Shown here piece by piece: positions 23,880 through 33,526 of a stretch of 64,000 bases of DNA. Both the position numbers and the translations under genes were made by a program. Each line of letters begins with the position of its first letter. The first letter of the stretch is position 1. The DNA lies in assembly GCA_023055425.1 (NCBI GenBank), contig JALGPY010000007.1:12844001-12908000 (forward strand), written 5' to 3'. This DNA comes from Linanthus parryae. Its lineage: Eukaryota > Streptophyta > Magnoliopsida > Ericales > Polemoniaceae. The notes beneath the pieces are model-generated. The model searched no databases. It saw nothing but the letters and a program-made list of their open reading frames with translations, and was not told the origin of the DNA.

Positions 23880-25128
23880 GAAAAGTTGTGCGTTTTCAAA
23901 CACCATGTTCCGCTCTCTTGCGCACTTTGTAACCGGCACCCGGAAACCGCTACTCACTTGTTTTATGGAGTGTTCAGTTGCTTCACATGTGTGGGATAGT
24001 TTTTTTGGTGAGGACTTTTGCAGGAGGACATCTCGGCTTGGATCCCCACGATTTTCCCAACTCTCTCGGCCAGAGACCGTGCAACTTTTTGCACCATTAT
24101 TTGGCGACTTTGGAGCCAACAAAATGCGATAGTGTTCCGAAATGACACTTTGGCCGTTAATGATCTTCAAGCCTCTATCACAATTTACCTCCGGGAATCG
24201 AAGGGCGAGCATGGGGCTCACCGTTTAGGTCCAAGTGTGGTGGCTCGTAGATCAAACTATTGAAGACCACCAGATTGTGGCTTCACCATGCTAAACATTG
24301 ATGGTGCTTGGCTCCCAGCTGAAGACAAAGCCGCTGGAGGAGCTATCCTCCGGTACGAGAACGGTAATCTCATCACTGCCGTCATCTCTCTATTTCCTAC
24401 GGCATCCTTGGCAATTGAGTCCGAAACAGTCGCCATACGAGAAGGCTTCCTTTTCGCTCTCGAGTGTGATAAACGAAGGGTGATCGTTGAAGTCGACGCC
24501 AAAAAAGTCATTGACGCCATCAAGGATAATAGAGTTCCCAAAGCTTTTTTTTTCTTGAAAGTTGGACTTCCATTAATTCTGGTCCAATTGAACCAACTCA
24601 GAAGAAGTACAATCCATTGCCCATGTAGGGACTATTCCTATCCACACTCTAGTATCTACTATAGAGAGTCCAAACTGTGCGTAACAATGGGCCACTTTGT
24701 TAGCCGAACGTGGACACCATGTTACTGTAATGTGCGGAATGCGCTCGGAGAGCACTCGACAGTCCATCATGATCATACCAAACAAAGTTCGGTCATTCAC
24801 AGCTTCTCATGTGGATACAAAGTACTTCTCAATAGCTTGCAAGTCCAGAGTTCCCAAAGCTGACAAGTCAGAAAATGTAGACACGCTTCAAGATATAAGA
24901 GCTATATCTCACAGGTTCGAAATTATTTCTTTTACCTATAGCCATCGTTCTAAAAACGGCGTCGCACATGCTTTTGAAAAATTTGGACCTTCGCTTCCAA
25001 GTAAGTATGTATGGTTAGGTAGTAAATCATATTTGGGCCCATCAACTTCTTCAGAATGATGTAATCGGGTTTAACCCAGTTTTTACACATTAATAGAAGT
25101 CAATCTTTTTCTAAATAAATAAATAAAT
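23880..25128 (+). pseudogene. 5'-truncated LINE remnant: zinc-binding and RNase H regions
   Basis: Three frames together give the 3' end of a plant L1-type LINE ORF2. The zf-RVT zinc-binding region reads CALCNRHPETATHLF and then MECSVASHVWDSFF near 23920-24010. The linker IIWRLWSQQNAIVFRND follows at 24078-24125. RNase H (RVT_3 type) starts LNIDGAWLPAEDKAAGGAI at 24291 and reads to about 24545. It resumes after a 301-bp insertion with DKSENVDTLQDIRAI and THRS-like SHRSKNGVAHAFEKFGP, to a stop at 25059. An A-rich AAATAAATAAATAAAT tail ends near 25127. Frameshifts occur in the zinc and linker parts. Not functional. Confidence 0.75.
24546..24846 (-). mobile_element. Truncated LINE nested inside the LINE remnant
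   Basis: A 301-bp minus-strand insertion flanked by a perfect 15-bp duplication AGAGTTCCCAAAGCT (24531-24545 and 24847-24861). It begins on the plus strand with a T run, which is the poly(A) tail of a minus-strand element. Its minus-strand frame (24800-24573) reads the C-terminal end of a different RNase H: VTWCPRSANKVAHCYAQFGLS, then VWIGIVP. The tail, 5' truncation and long duplication are classic target-primed reverse transcription. It splits the host RNase H at a point where removing it restores continuity. Confidence 0.85.
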
Positions 25129-25670
25129 AATATGTTGCTAGTATTTGCAGTGATACTGCTAAGTGTAGAGATGACTTTCTGTATTAAACCTGACATTATA
25201 CAGTTACGTTATCATTGAAAATAGGGTAAATGACAATGACCACCATTCGTGTTTAGAATATATACCAAAACAACTCTCGTGTTTGGGGATATACAACAAC
25301 CACCCCTGTCAGTGGATGGACGTTGGACAAATACCACCCTTCTGTCAGTGTCATCTTGTAAATGGTACAATTTAATTTTTTTAAGACTATTTTGCCCATA
25401 TTTGTGTTTTTGTGTTTACTTTGTTCATATTTCTTGAGTTCTTGGTGTTCTTGAACACCATCACCAACACCAACACCACACCACCACCACCACCACCTCC
25501 TCCACCAAATCCCCACACCCTTGGTGTTCTTCTTCACCACCATCAACAACAACAAATCAAACAAACAACCACCAACAATTATTAAGAGCTGGTTATTTTC
25601 TCATAAAAAACATAAGGAGAAGATGAAGAAGTAACAATCATGAAAAAGAAAACCCCTCTGAACTCTCTCT

Positions 25671-27073
25671 TGTTGGAATAGATGCCCTAGAGGCAATCTA
25701 ATTTTAGTATGAATTGGCTAGAATAATCATTGTATTATTTATGGAGATATTTAATATAATGAAGTCCTTAAATTTTCAAATCATGTTGTCTTAAATATCC
25801 CTAGTCAAATATAATGATTAACAGGACGATCATCTATAGACTAGTATGGGGTTGGATTGATATGGAGATATCACGATCCAACACATGGGTATGTATTAGG
25901 AGTAATGACATACCGGATTGACCCAAATCCGAGAAGGCTACATACAAGTTATGTAAAGTCACAAGTGCTTCTCGCGGTGATAGGATATTATCATCCTTAG
26001 ACTTGAAGTCACTAGATCCTCTAGTTGTGGAATGTTGAGCTTTGACAACGTCAAACGCTACTCCGTAACTGTGTAGTTATAAAAGCGCATGTTGGGCACA
26101 ATATGAAGCAAGCTTAGAGATGGTGAGTGATGTAGATATGATTTGTCCCTCACACATAACGGGAGCAAATATCCGAGACCACTCGAGGGATGGCGTCTTT
26201 GGAATGTCTGGCCAGACTCATATGAATCAATATGGGGATATTGATGTGATATGCATGGATAGGGCTATTCCCATGATCGAAGAAACATGGATTGGATATA
26301 CGAGTGTGAATTGTATGTCTCGTGTCCAATCCGGATAATGAGACAAAAGGATGCGATAATAAGATCACAAGGTTTGTCAAGATGACTATTTCTATTAATT
26401 GGGTGGCATGGATGTGTTGCTAGACACCGCTCCATGTTTGTAAATAGTTACTACCAATTAAGTAGAAACCTATGGGGTCACACGCCATATGGATATAATT
26501 AGACAAGGGACTTAATTAATAAGGATTAATTAAAAGGATCATATTGCAACAAGTTGCTAACTTAATAGGACTAATTAGCAAATAATACTAATCCATATAT
26601 GGATATGATTAGTATTGGGCCCTTTATGGAAACAACTAGGAGTAATTGGACTATATAAAGGAACTCCTTACTTCCCTCTCAATACATGTTATTCATAACA
26701 CGTGTTGAGAGGAGAGAAAAGAGTTGAGAGCAAGCAAGGCAAGAGGCGTCCGCCCCTTACCCGCCGCCCCAAACCCGTCGGCCAGGCCGAATCCCTCCTT
26801 GTGGCTTCGTTGCGTGATTCTGTTGTCTCCTTCCTCCGTTCTAGCTAGCACAAGAAGGTTGGGAGGTCCAATTCTCTATCCTAGGTGTGGATCGTGTGGA
26901 TCAACCATAGAGAACGTGATATTATTCGCGTTTGAAGTCATCACAGGAGAACTCAAAGGTAAATACATATTAATCCTGTACTATCGTTATGTATTCTTGA
27001 CTTGTGATCCTTGGAGGGATTTGAACGGAATAATTATCTTCTTCCGCTGCGATTCCATGTTCAAAACCCTACA
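25671..27073 (+). repeat. Solo LTR, Copia type (1403 bp)
   Basis: Starts TGTTGGAATAGATGCCCTAG, a start typical of Angela/BARE-type Copia LTRs, and ends CCCTACA. The 5-bp duplication TCTCT flanks it (25666-25670, 27074-27078). ACTATATAAAGG near 26652 is a good TATA box. No internal region or primer site follows, so it is a recombination-derived solo LTR. Open frames inside it (for example 26724-27266) are not taken as genes. Confidence 0.8.
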
Positions 27074-27622
27074 TCTCTCCCTCCCCTGCTTCCACTATCT
27101 CACTTCCTCTTCTTCGTCCTCAACTCCTTCACATCCTCTGAGTCTGTTCCCTTCCCCTTCACCTCACCGCCACCACACAACAACAACCACAACCACAAAT
27201 CAAGCTACCAGCACCCTCTCACCGCAATTCCACCAACGTCGACTACCAGATCTAGGGAAGAAGTAGAATCAGAGATTCCATTTGGGTGTTTCAATTGGTT
27301 GCGATTTATTGAGCTATCTCGCTCCCTCTAATTTTAGAATCAGTTTTCAGGATTGGAATTAAATACCGGTTCCGATTTGATTGCTTGGCCTTGATTTGGG
27401 TTTCGGATCTAGACTATGGCTTCAAGAAATTTAGCGCTCTCTCTCTCTCGGTCGATTTTATTTTTTTCGAGGTTGTTGGCTTGCTTTGACCGTTCTCTCA
27501 AACCACAGTTCATAGTTCTTATTTGACAAAAAAAATTGAATCTCTCTTCTTGGGTAATATTGATGTGGTTTGGTTGGTTACGGCTATATTTTTTTTGTTT
27601 TTGGCAGCGATAGTGAATAAGA

Positions 27623-28265
27623 TGGTTGTAGATGGTGCTTCCCAGACAGATGAATCAGAGCCACGTGGCAGCCATCTAGCACACCTAGCTGTGCTCCATA
27701 TACACCAGATAACTACCCATGCTTATCCATTTGGGGACGGCGAGACAGAGCCCTCGTGTACCAACCACACGGGACTTGTAGGGACTTAGTGGTTTGGAGG
27801 CTAGAGTAAGGCCCGTCGCGCGAGAGCGACATCCAAGTTCGCGCGCGACCTCTGGTAACTGACTGAGAGGCTTAAGGCTCACGTATCCCATAATTGCGGA
27901 CGATCTCATAACGGTCTCCGATATATGCGAGCATGTGCGTAACAGTCCCTATATATACGGTTGAACGTGCCGTTACAGGGGCTATCATTAAGCCGCTATT
28001 TATGGTGCATTAACCCCTTTACAACGTTCACTTCCCCACTATATATAGGATTGTTAGCCCTCCAGGAGACTAGTTCTAGCTCTCTGGGACACCTTAATCC
28101 CTCTCAGATCTTTGCTAGTCCACTGTCTCACTTTCAAGAGCAGTTACCTTTACTTACTCTCTCCCTACTCACACCCTACACTTCTGTGTGTCCTAATCCC
28201 CTACTTGAGGTGTACACTTGAATGTTAAGTGATTTGGTGGGGATGACAGTGGGTTGTCTACAACA
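27623..28265 (+). repeat. Possible second LTR-like block in the Mutator-like element
   Basis: TGGTTGTAGA at 27623 and TCTACAACA ending at 28265 are near-inverse ends. Between them lie two TATA-like CTATATATA motifs (27950 and 28040) and a GC-richer segment unlike its neighbours. The flanking pentamers (TAAGA, ATAGA) do not match well. It could instead be captured gene sequence. Confidence 0.3.
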
Positions 28266-28821
28266 ATAGAGAGATGGATGTTAAGTTCTCTGTGTGATAT
28301 TGGGTCTTGAACTGCCTGGTGAATTTGATTTAGGGAACTACCCCCAGACGAACAAAGTCCCAGATGCACACGACCCAGATAAACAAGATCCCCTTCTTTC
28401 GTGGTCCGTCCCAGACGATCTAGGTTGAGGGATTTGGTTTGTCTGATAAATCATCCCGGACCATGGTTGAGAAAGTGATGGATATGGAGAGGGAAGGAAA
28501 TGAGATGGTGGGGAAGAAGAATCAGTGGAAGTGGCGGCTGGTGAAGAATTGAGGGTTCAGAAGGGTGGGAGAAGAGAAGAGAGAGAGAGAAGAGAGGAGA
28601 TGGAAATGGAAATGGAAATGAAGGGATAAGGAGAAGAATAGACTTAAATAGTAGGGCATTTTTTTCATTTGAGGGTAAAATGGGTATTTAGTGTGTTCCG
28701 TCAGTTGCCGTTAGTCACCCTCCACTGACAGAGGTGGTTTTCGTATATCCCGAACACGATGGTTGTTTTTGTATACATTCCGAACACGAAGGGTGATTTT
28801 TGTCCTTTACCCTTGAAAATA

Positions 28822-29250
28822 TTAGCGATAGCTTCATTATGTAAAGTTTTAGCAAAAGAACAATTAAGAAAGTTATTTTTTAAGATTATCGTACTGGGTC
28901 TGTTTGCTCGCACTACTAAAATTACAAAAATACTAAACATTTATTTTTGATATAAGATGGTGCGATGATACATATTTTTTTCATAAATCTTTGACAACAT
29001 ACCAGGACCAGTCAAGTAGCAAACCGCCAAACTCATCAATCTATGAGTAGTGTGAGAGCATTCACAGTGGACTGTTCAAAAATATATTATTGTTAAAATA
29101 GAATGTCAACTTGAATAAGCACGGTTTGCAGTATACTAGCTAAACCAAATGTTGTTTTAGTCTCCTAATTTCATGGTAGCTAGATGTGGCGAGTCAACAT
29201 AACACTTATACTTTAATTTTTAATTTTGCTTTAGACATTATTGATACAAC
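28822..29250. other. Intergenic, no feature seen
   Basis: AT-rich sequence between the Mutator-like and hAT elements, with no supported frame, terminal repeat or RNA gene. Confidence 0.55.
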
Positions 29251-29258
29251 ACTACTGG

Positions 29259-30008
29259 CAGGGCCGGCTCTACGGTTTTGGTTGCCCTAAGCGACCAACA
29301 AACCTGATGCCCTTTATACATTTATATGTAAATTTAAATTTCTGAAATTATATAAGCATCAACCAAATTAATCACCTTGTTTTACATACCTAGAGATTGC
29401 TCGAGCTTGATGTATTAATTTGCGGAATTCCAGTCCATGAACTGAAAACAACAAATTAAGTGAAAAATTCATCAAAACGATGAAAAAATACAATGTGTAA
29501 AGAAGTGTTCAGAAAGCTTACATATCCAAAGATTTGTCAAGATTAATGGTTCGTTTGAAGTCTTGAAGAGAGATAATGTTCAAAGAAGTTGATTGATTTG
29601 GATTGTCAAAGAGATGAAAGTTTAAATTTTGTAACGAGCTATAATTGGAGATGAAGAGAGATAATGTTAAAAAAAGTTGATTTTTTTTTGAAATGGTTCA
29701 AAGAAGTTGATTGATAGAGAAACTGTGAGATTTTAGGAGAAAATTAAGGAGATTGCGAAATTTAAGGGATCGTTTCCTCCCACGATTTGGATGGGCCGAA
29801 TTTATAGGTAAGCTGAATATATTTGAATTAAGGATTTATCTATGTTTTCAAACAAAAAATTAAGGATTTCTATGACAAAAAATTAATTTATTAATAACTA
29901 TTAATATAATTAATTACAATAGTCGTATCTTATCAAAACTTTGGTGCCCCCTAAAATCGTGCGGCCCTAAGCAAGGGCTTTAACGGCTTACCTATTAAGC
30001 CGGCCCTG
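29259..30008. mobile_element. Non-autonomous hAT element (750 bp)
   Basis: Ends CAGGGCCGGCTCT and AAGCCGGCCCTG form terminal inverted repeats. A perfect 8-bp duplication ACTACTGG flanks it (29251-29258, 30009-30016), as made by hAT transposases. No transposase frame is present. The inside has GTTGCCCTAAGCG near the left end and GGCCCTAAGC near the right end, extending the inverted similarity. Confidence 0.9.
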
Positions 30009-30050
30009 ACTACTGGAACAAAACTACCATGCTAAAAATGAATAAGTTTA

Positions 30051-30446
30051 GGCTATGTTTGGTTTGCGGTGAAATGTTTTACAAGAGAAAATATTATACA
30101 CGTAAAATATTGTGACAAAGTTTTCTCAGCAATTATTTTCTCGTGTTTGGTTGACACTTGCCAAAACAGTGAGCCGTGACGGCAGTGGCACTGATGGGTG
30201 GCGGTGAACGTGGGGGGCAGTGACGGGTCTTGGTTGTAGTTGTTATTGGTGGTGGAGGTTTTAGCATGAGTAGTTGTTGTGCTCCTTCACTCTCTGGAAA
30301 ATTGCTTACGGATATAGAATGTGTAAATCATTTTACTTCATTTGAGGAAAAACATTTTACGGGACAATATTTTACCTCCGACCAAACAACACCAAAACAA
30401 GAAAAAATATTTACAAGAAAATGTTTTACCACCAACCAACAGAGCC
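30051..30446. mobile_element. Tourist/Harbinger-like MITE (396 bp)
   Basis: The left end GGCTATGTTTGGTTTGCGGT and the inverse of the right end (GGCTCTGTTGGTTGGTGGT) match over about 35 bp with gaps. TTA lies on both sides (30048-30050, 30447-30449), the PIF/Harbinger target. The 30230-30472 frame inside is not a gene. Confidence 0.7.
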
Positions 30447-30484
30447 TTAAGTTTAGATTAACATTCAACTAATTTGTGCATAAT

Positions 30485-30497
30485 ACTAGTGTTTTTT

Positions 30498-30535
<38 letters not shown>

Positions 30536-30613
30536 AGAATTTTACATTATATAGCCGGGTTCAAACCCAAAGTCTCATGCAAAGGGTTTGATACGCTATA
30601 GCACTCATTTGCT
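30485..30613 (-). mobile_element. SINE-like unit with long poly(A) tail
   Basis: A T run of more than 35 bases (about 30497-30533) is the tail of a minus-strand unit. Upstream on that strand lies GGGTTTGAACCCGG, like a tRNA B box, and further up a weak A-box-like stretch. TGCATAAT lies on both sides (30477-30484, 30614-30621) as a possible target duplication. About 80 bp without the tail, short for a SINE. Confidence 0.5.
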
Positions 30614-30621
30614 GCATAATG

Positions 30622-30990
30622 GCACTATTTATTGTAGAAACTACTCCATCCATAAATAGTGGTTGAGAAATCTTGTGAAATTAAACACGTACGTACTCTA
30701 TCCATGTTGCTTGAAATGGATATTAGATATTTTTCTTTAGAATGGCTAGCCATGGAATAAGATAATCTAAAAAACGTGTGTGGGTCATAGCCCACCAAAT
30801 TGGATATTTTGAGCATGGAGGCGATGGACCGCAGATCACGGCCACGTTGAGCATAACGGGCCTACAACCACCGACCTATGAATACGTCGGTACGAACACT
30901 TTTCTCTGTTACAGTTGAATATTAAATTTTAAAAGCAAAGGGAAGGTTGAAAAACGGTACCCTGTGCGAGGTGGCACGTGAAGCAGAATG
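30622..30990. other. Intergenic, no feature seen
   Basis: No supported frame. Sequence between the SINE-like unit and the second Stowaway copy. Confidence 0.5.
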
Positions 30991-30992
30991 TA

Positions 30993-31251
30993 CCACTCCG
31001 TTTCTTCTCTTTTTTCCCTTATTGACTTTTCCACTCGTAGTTGGATCACTTTGACCCGGAAATTTGGATGACAAAACGATATAATTTTTTTGATAAATTT
31101 TCCATGACATTATAGAGTAACACTTATACTACAACACCACGAAAGAATTGTCAAAAAATCACTTTGTTTTGCTATTCAAATCACCGGGTCAAAGTGACAC
31201 AGTGAATAGTAGTAAAAGTCAAAAGGAGGAGAAAGAGAAAAAACAGAATGG
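30993..31251. mobile_element. Stowaway-like MITE, copy 2 (259 bp)
   Basis: Same family as 9229-9486. The left end CCACTCCGTTTCTTCTC pairs with the inverse of the right end (CCATTCTGTTTTTTCTC), and the inner arms carry the shared GGATCACTTTGACCCGG block. TA flanks both ends (30991-30992, 31252-31253). Similarity to copy 1 is clear in the arms and weaker in the loop, so the copies are old. Confidence 0.85.
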
Positions 31252-31389
31252 TAACGGTTTTGTTCTAATACCTCATCGTTAACCAATGACGATCGTCCCT
31301 GTTCCCCATTTACATGGCGTGAGTGAAGAAACACCCCGATTGTATTCGACGCCGTTTGGCATCTCCCAGCAGGGAACAAGAACCAAAGA

Positions 31390-31706
31390 CACTTTCACCC
31401 CCTCAGGGTTAACAAAAAGACACTTTCTCCCCTTTCAGTTTGGGAGATGGCACTTTCACTATTTGAGCGTGTAAAATTTCAAAACACCTATTCATCTTTA
31501 CTGTGTTATTTCATACTCTAAGAGAGCAAAATTTGTTCCAAAAATCACTGCAACTGACGAACTCACCTCTAGACTAACGGGCGTTACAATTAAGGAGGGT
31601 TGATATCTTATAATTTGATACACTTGAAGGGTGAAAATGTCATTTTCAAATTAAAGGGAGTGTCTTTGAATCAAATTTGCAAGGGTGAAAATGTCTTTTT
31701 CTCAAC
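31390..31706. mobile_element. MITE candidate with ACACTTTCACCC-type inverted ends
   Basis: AAAGACACTTTCACCCCC at the left is inverse to GGGTGAAAATGTCTTT at the right. Related phrases recur inside each end (GACACTTTCTCCCC, GTGAAAATGTCATTTTC), giving about 75 bp of loose inverted similarity. No clear flanking duplication. Probably a Mutator-related MITE. Confidence 0.4.
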
Positions 31707-31790
31707 AATCAACACCATTACATGGCATCATCCAAATCGCTGAAGAATGAAAGGGGGGTGATTTGTAATTCATTTTTAAGTCAGGCCTAA

Positions 31791-32382
31791 GAGCATCTCC
31801 TACGGACGGCATCACATATTTGTACTTTTGGACCAAATTTGGTCCTGGACCAAAATTTGGTCCTCCATTTTTCAGTTTTTGCTCCAACAATGAGGAACAA
31901 ATTTGCTCCTCCAACAATATTTTATTATTTTTTATTTACTTATTATCGAACAACTATATTATACATAATATTTATAGTAAAATAAATAAATTTTATTTAA
32001 CACAAAAAATAAGACCGGTGAATTAGTTATAAAATATAAATAATAAAAATAATTTAAAAAGTGGAAATGATATAATGTTCGACCAATTTTATCTAAAAAA
32101 AACCATATCACAAAATTATACAGTTAAACATAATGAAAATTAGCATTAATCAGCTTAGTTATTAATGAAATACCGTCTCAATACAACAAAACTCAACACA
32201 AATGAATAAATCAAATTTTTTAATATTTGGTCCAGTGAACAGTACAGTCTTCAAATTGGTCCTTCCTTTGCTCCTGGACCAAAATTAGTCCAGCATTTGG
32301 TCCACCATTGGAGCTCTAGTTTTTGTGTTTCGGACCAAATTTGATCCAAAAATGAGATTTGGTTCGTCCGTAGGAGATGCTC
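31791..32382. mobile_element. PIF/Harbinger-like MITE (592 bp)
   Basis: Perfect inverted ends GAGCATCTCCTACGGACG and CGTCCGTAGGAGATGCTC, flanked by TAA (31788-31790, 32383-32385). Inner TTTGGACCAAATTTGG-type blocks near both ends extend the inverted similarity. Non-coding. It lies just upstream of the HFM1 promoter. Confidence 0.88.
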
Positions 32383-32514
32383 TAAGGTCTGCCCTAATCC
32401 TTAGGATGGGACAGCCTCCCCTCTCCCTAAACTTTTTGTACCAAAAAAAGAGGGAGTACGAAAAACCAAGCAATACCTGTAGGCCTTGTTGATTTGGGGC
32501 CATAAGATTATGTT

Positions 32515-32575
32515 ATTGATAGGCCCAATTAGATATCCAAGAGTCTCTAAGCCCACTGTAAGCCCAATAAAAAAC
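32515..32575 (+). promoter_or_regulatory. Putative HFM1 promoter with site II-type motifs
   Basis: Three AGGCCCA/AGCCCA motifs (reverse TGGGCY, the TCP-binding site II core) lie within about 50 bp, roughly 150-200 bp upstream of the CT-rich leader. No clear TATA box. Site II motifs are common in promoters of proliferating or meiotic cells; the link here is inference. Confidence 0.35.
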
Positions 32576-32721
32576 TCACTCCAGTCATCTTCTCAAATTC
32601 TACAGTTCCTCCTCCGAGACTCGTCCTAGTTCCCTCCAATAGTTTCACAACTTTCCAGTCTCAATTTGAGCTGAGCAACTTCGAATTCAAACAGCTCCAG
32701 AAGAATCCCTCACATTTCACC

Positions 32722-33525
32722 TTCAGTTCTTTCTCTCTCTCTCTCTCTCTCTCTCGCACATTTCGGTGAAGAATTTTGCGTCGGTGAGTAGATTGAAGAA
32801 CACTTTCTCGTTGCGCTTCTTTTGAAATTGCGTTAGTTTACTACCGTTATTGCTTCATATATCTTCGTTTTTCTCCGTGTTGCAATCTCAATCGATGATG
32901 TATACTTCTGGAATTCGTGATCATGAATCAATACTGTCAATGTGTGAATTCGAAATTTCTAGTGCTGTTCGATAGTTCATCAGCGACGGAGCTTAATTTT
33001 CATGAATTGATTTGTCATTTCCTCTGAATTTTTGTGTTTCGTGTTGTGATTGTCCTCCAGATTTGACTGTCAGTCGACGCAAGTGACATTCGTAACCTAG
33101 ATTGTTAGTTTCTCGTTCTCCGGTAGTGAATTGCTGAAGAAACTTTAAAAATCTCCCTCTCAATTCACTGTAAGCTCTCTCTCTCTCTCTCTCGTTCAGT
33201 TCGATGAAGATTTCGGCGTTTTCGAGTGAGATTGATCTCTGAAGAGCACTTCTCGCTGCGCAAATTTTGTAAAATTCCGTTGTTTGCCACCGTTATGGCT
33301 TTATCATTCTTTGTTCTCTTCGTCGATGTATTATCCTGGAATTCGAAGATTAGAGCTGCTTGAATCATGAATTTCTAGTGATGTTTCGTTAGTTCATCAG
33401 TGACTGAAGCTTAATTTTCGTGGATTGATGTATTATTTCCTTTGAAGTTTGATTTATGTGTTTTATGAAGTGATTAGCCTACAGATTTTCATTTTTATCT
33501 GCAGTAATCTGGTGAAGAAACTCGT
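32722..33525 (+). repeat. Diverged tandem duplication of the HFM1 leader
   Basis: Two copies, about 32722-33147 and 33171-33525, each start with a CT microsatellite. They then share blocks such as GATGAAG/GGTGAAG, TTTCTAGTG, TTAGTTCATCAG and GAAGCTTAATTTTC. Copy B runs into the HFM1 start codon (CTGGTGAAGAAACTCGTTATG). The matching site in copy A reads CTGAAGAAACTTTAAAAATC and has no ATG. Splice-like GTGAGT in copy A and CTGCAG before the start suggest a leader intron. Confidence 0.7.
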
Positions 33526-33526
33526 T

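Larger units (their letters stand above)
25224..28812. mobile_element. Mutator-like element with >90-bp TIRs (3.6 kb)
   Basis: The left end GGGTAAATGACAATGACC and the inverse of the right end (GGGTAAAGGACAAAAATC) stay similar for roughly 95-110 bp. They share phrases such as TTCGTGTT, AACCA and CTGTCAGTGGA. A perfect 9-bp target duplication TTGAAAATA flanks it (25215-25223, 28813-28821), the Mutator hallmark. No transposase is seen, so it is non-autonomous. It has itself been hit by a solo LTR (25671-27073) and perhaps a second LTR-like block. The inner flanks carry CACCAC repeats, CT/GA-rich tracts and a splice-like stretch near 27600, hinting at captured gene sequence. Confidence 0.88.

Noticed and set aside
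24288..24863. Open RNase H-like frame as a domesticated gene
   Set aside because: It is cut by a nested LINE with target duplication, preceded by frameshifted zinc-region remnants and followed by an A-rich tail, so it is a LINE fragment.
26724..27266. 180-aa frame as a gene
   Set aside because: It crosses the end of the solo LTR and its target duplication; no domain is recognisable.
30541..30580. tRNA gene at the GGTTCAAACCC box
   Set aside because: No cloverleaf could be built and a long A tail with flanking repeats fits a SINE-like retroposon better.
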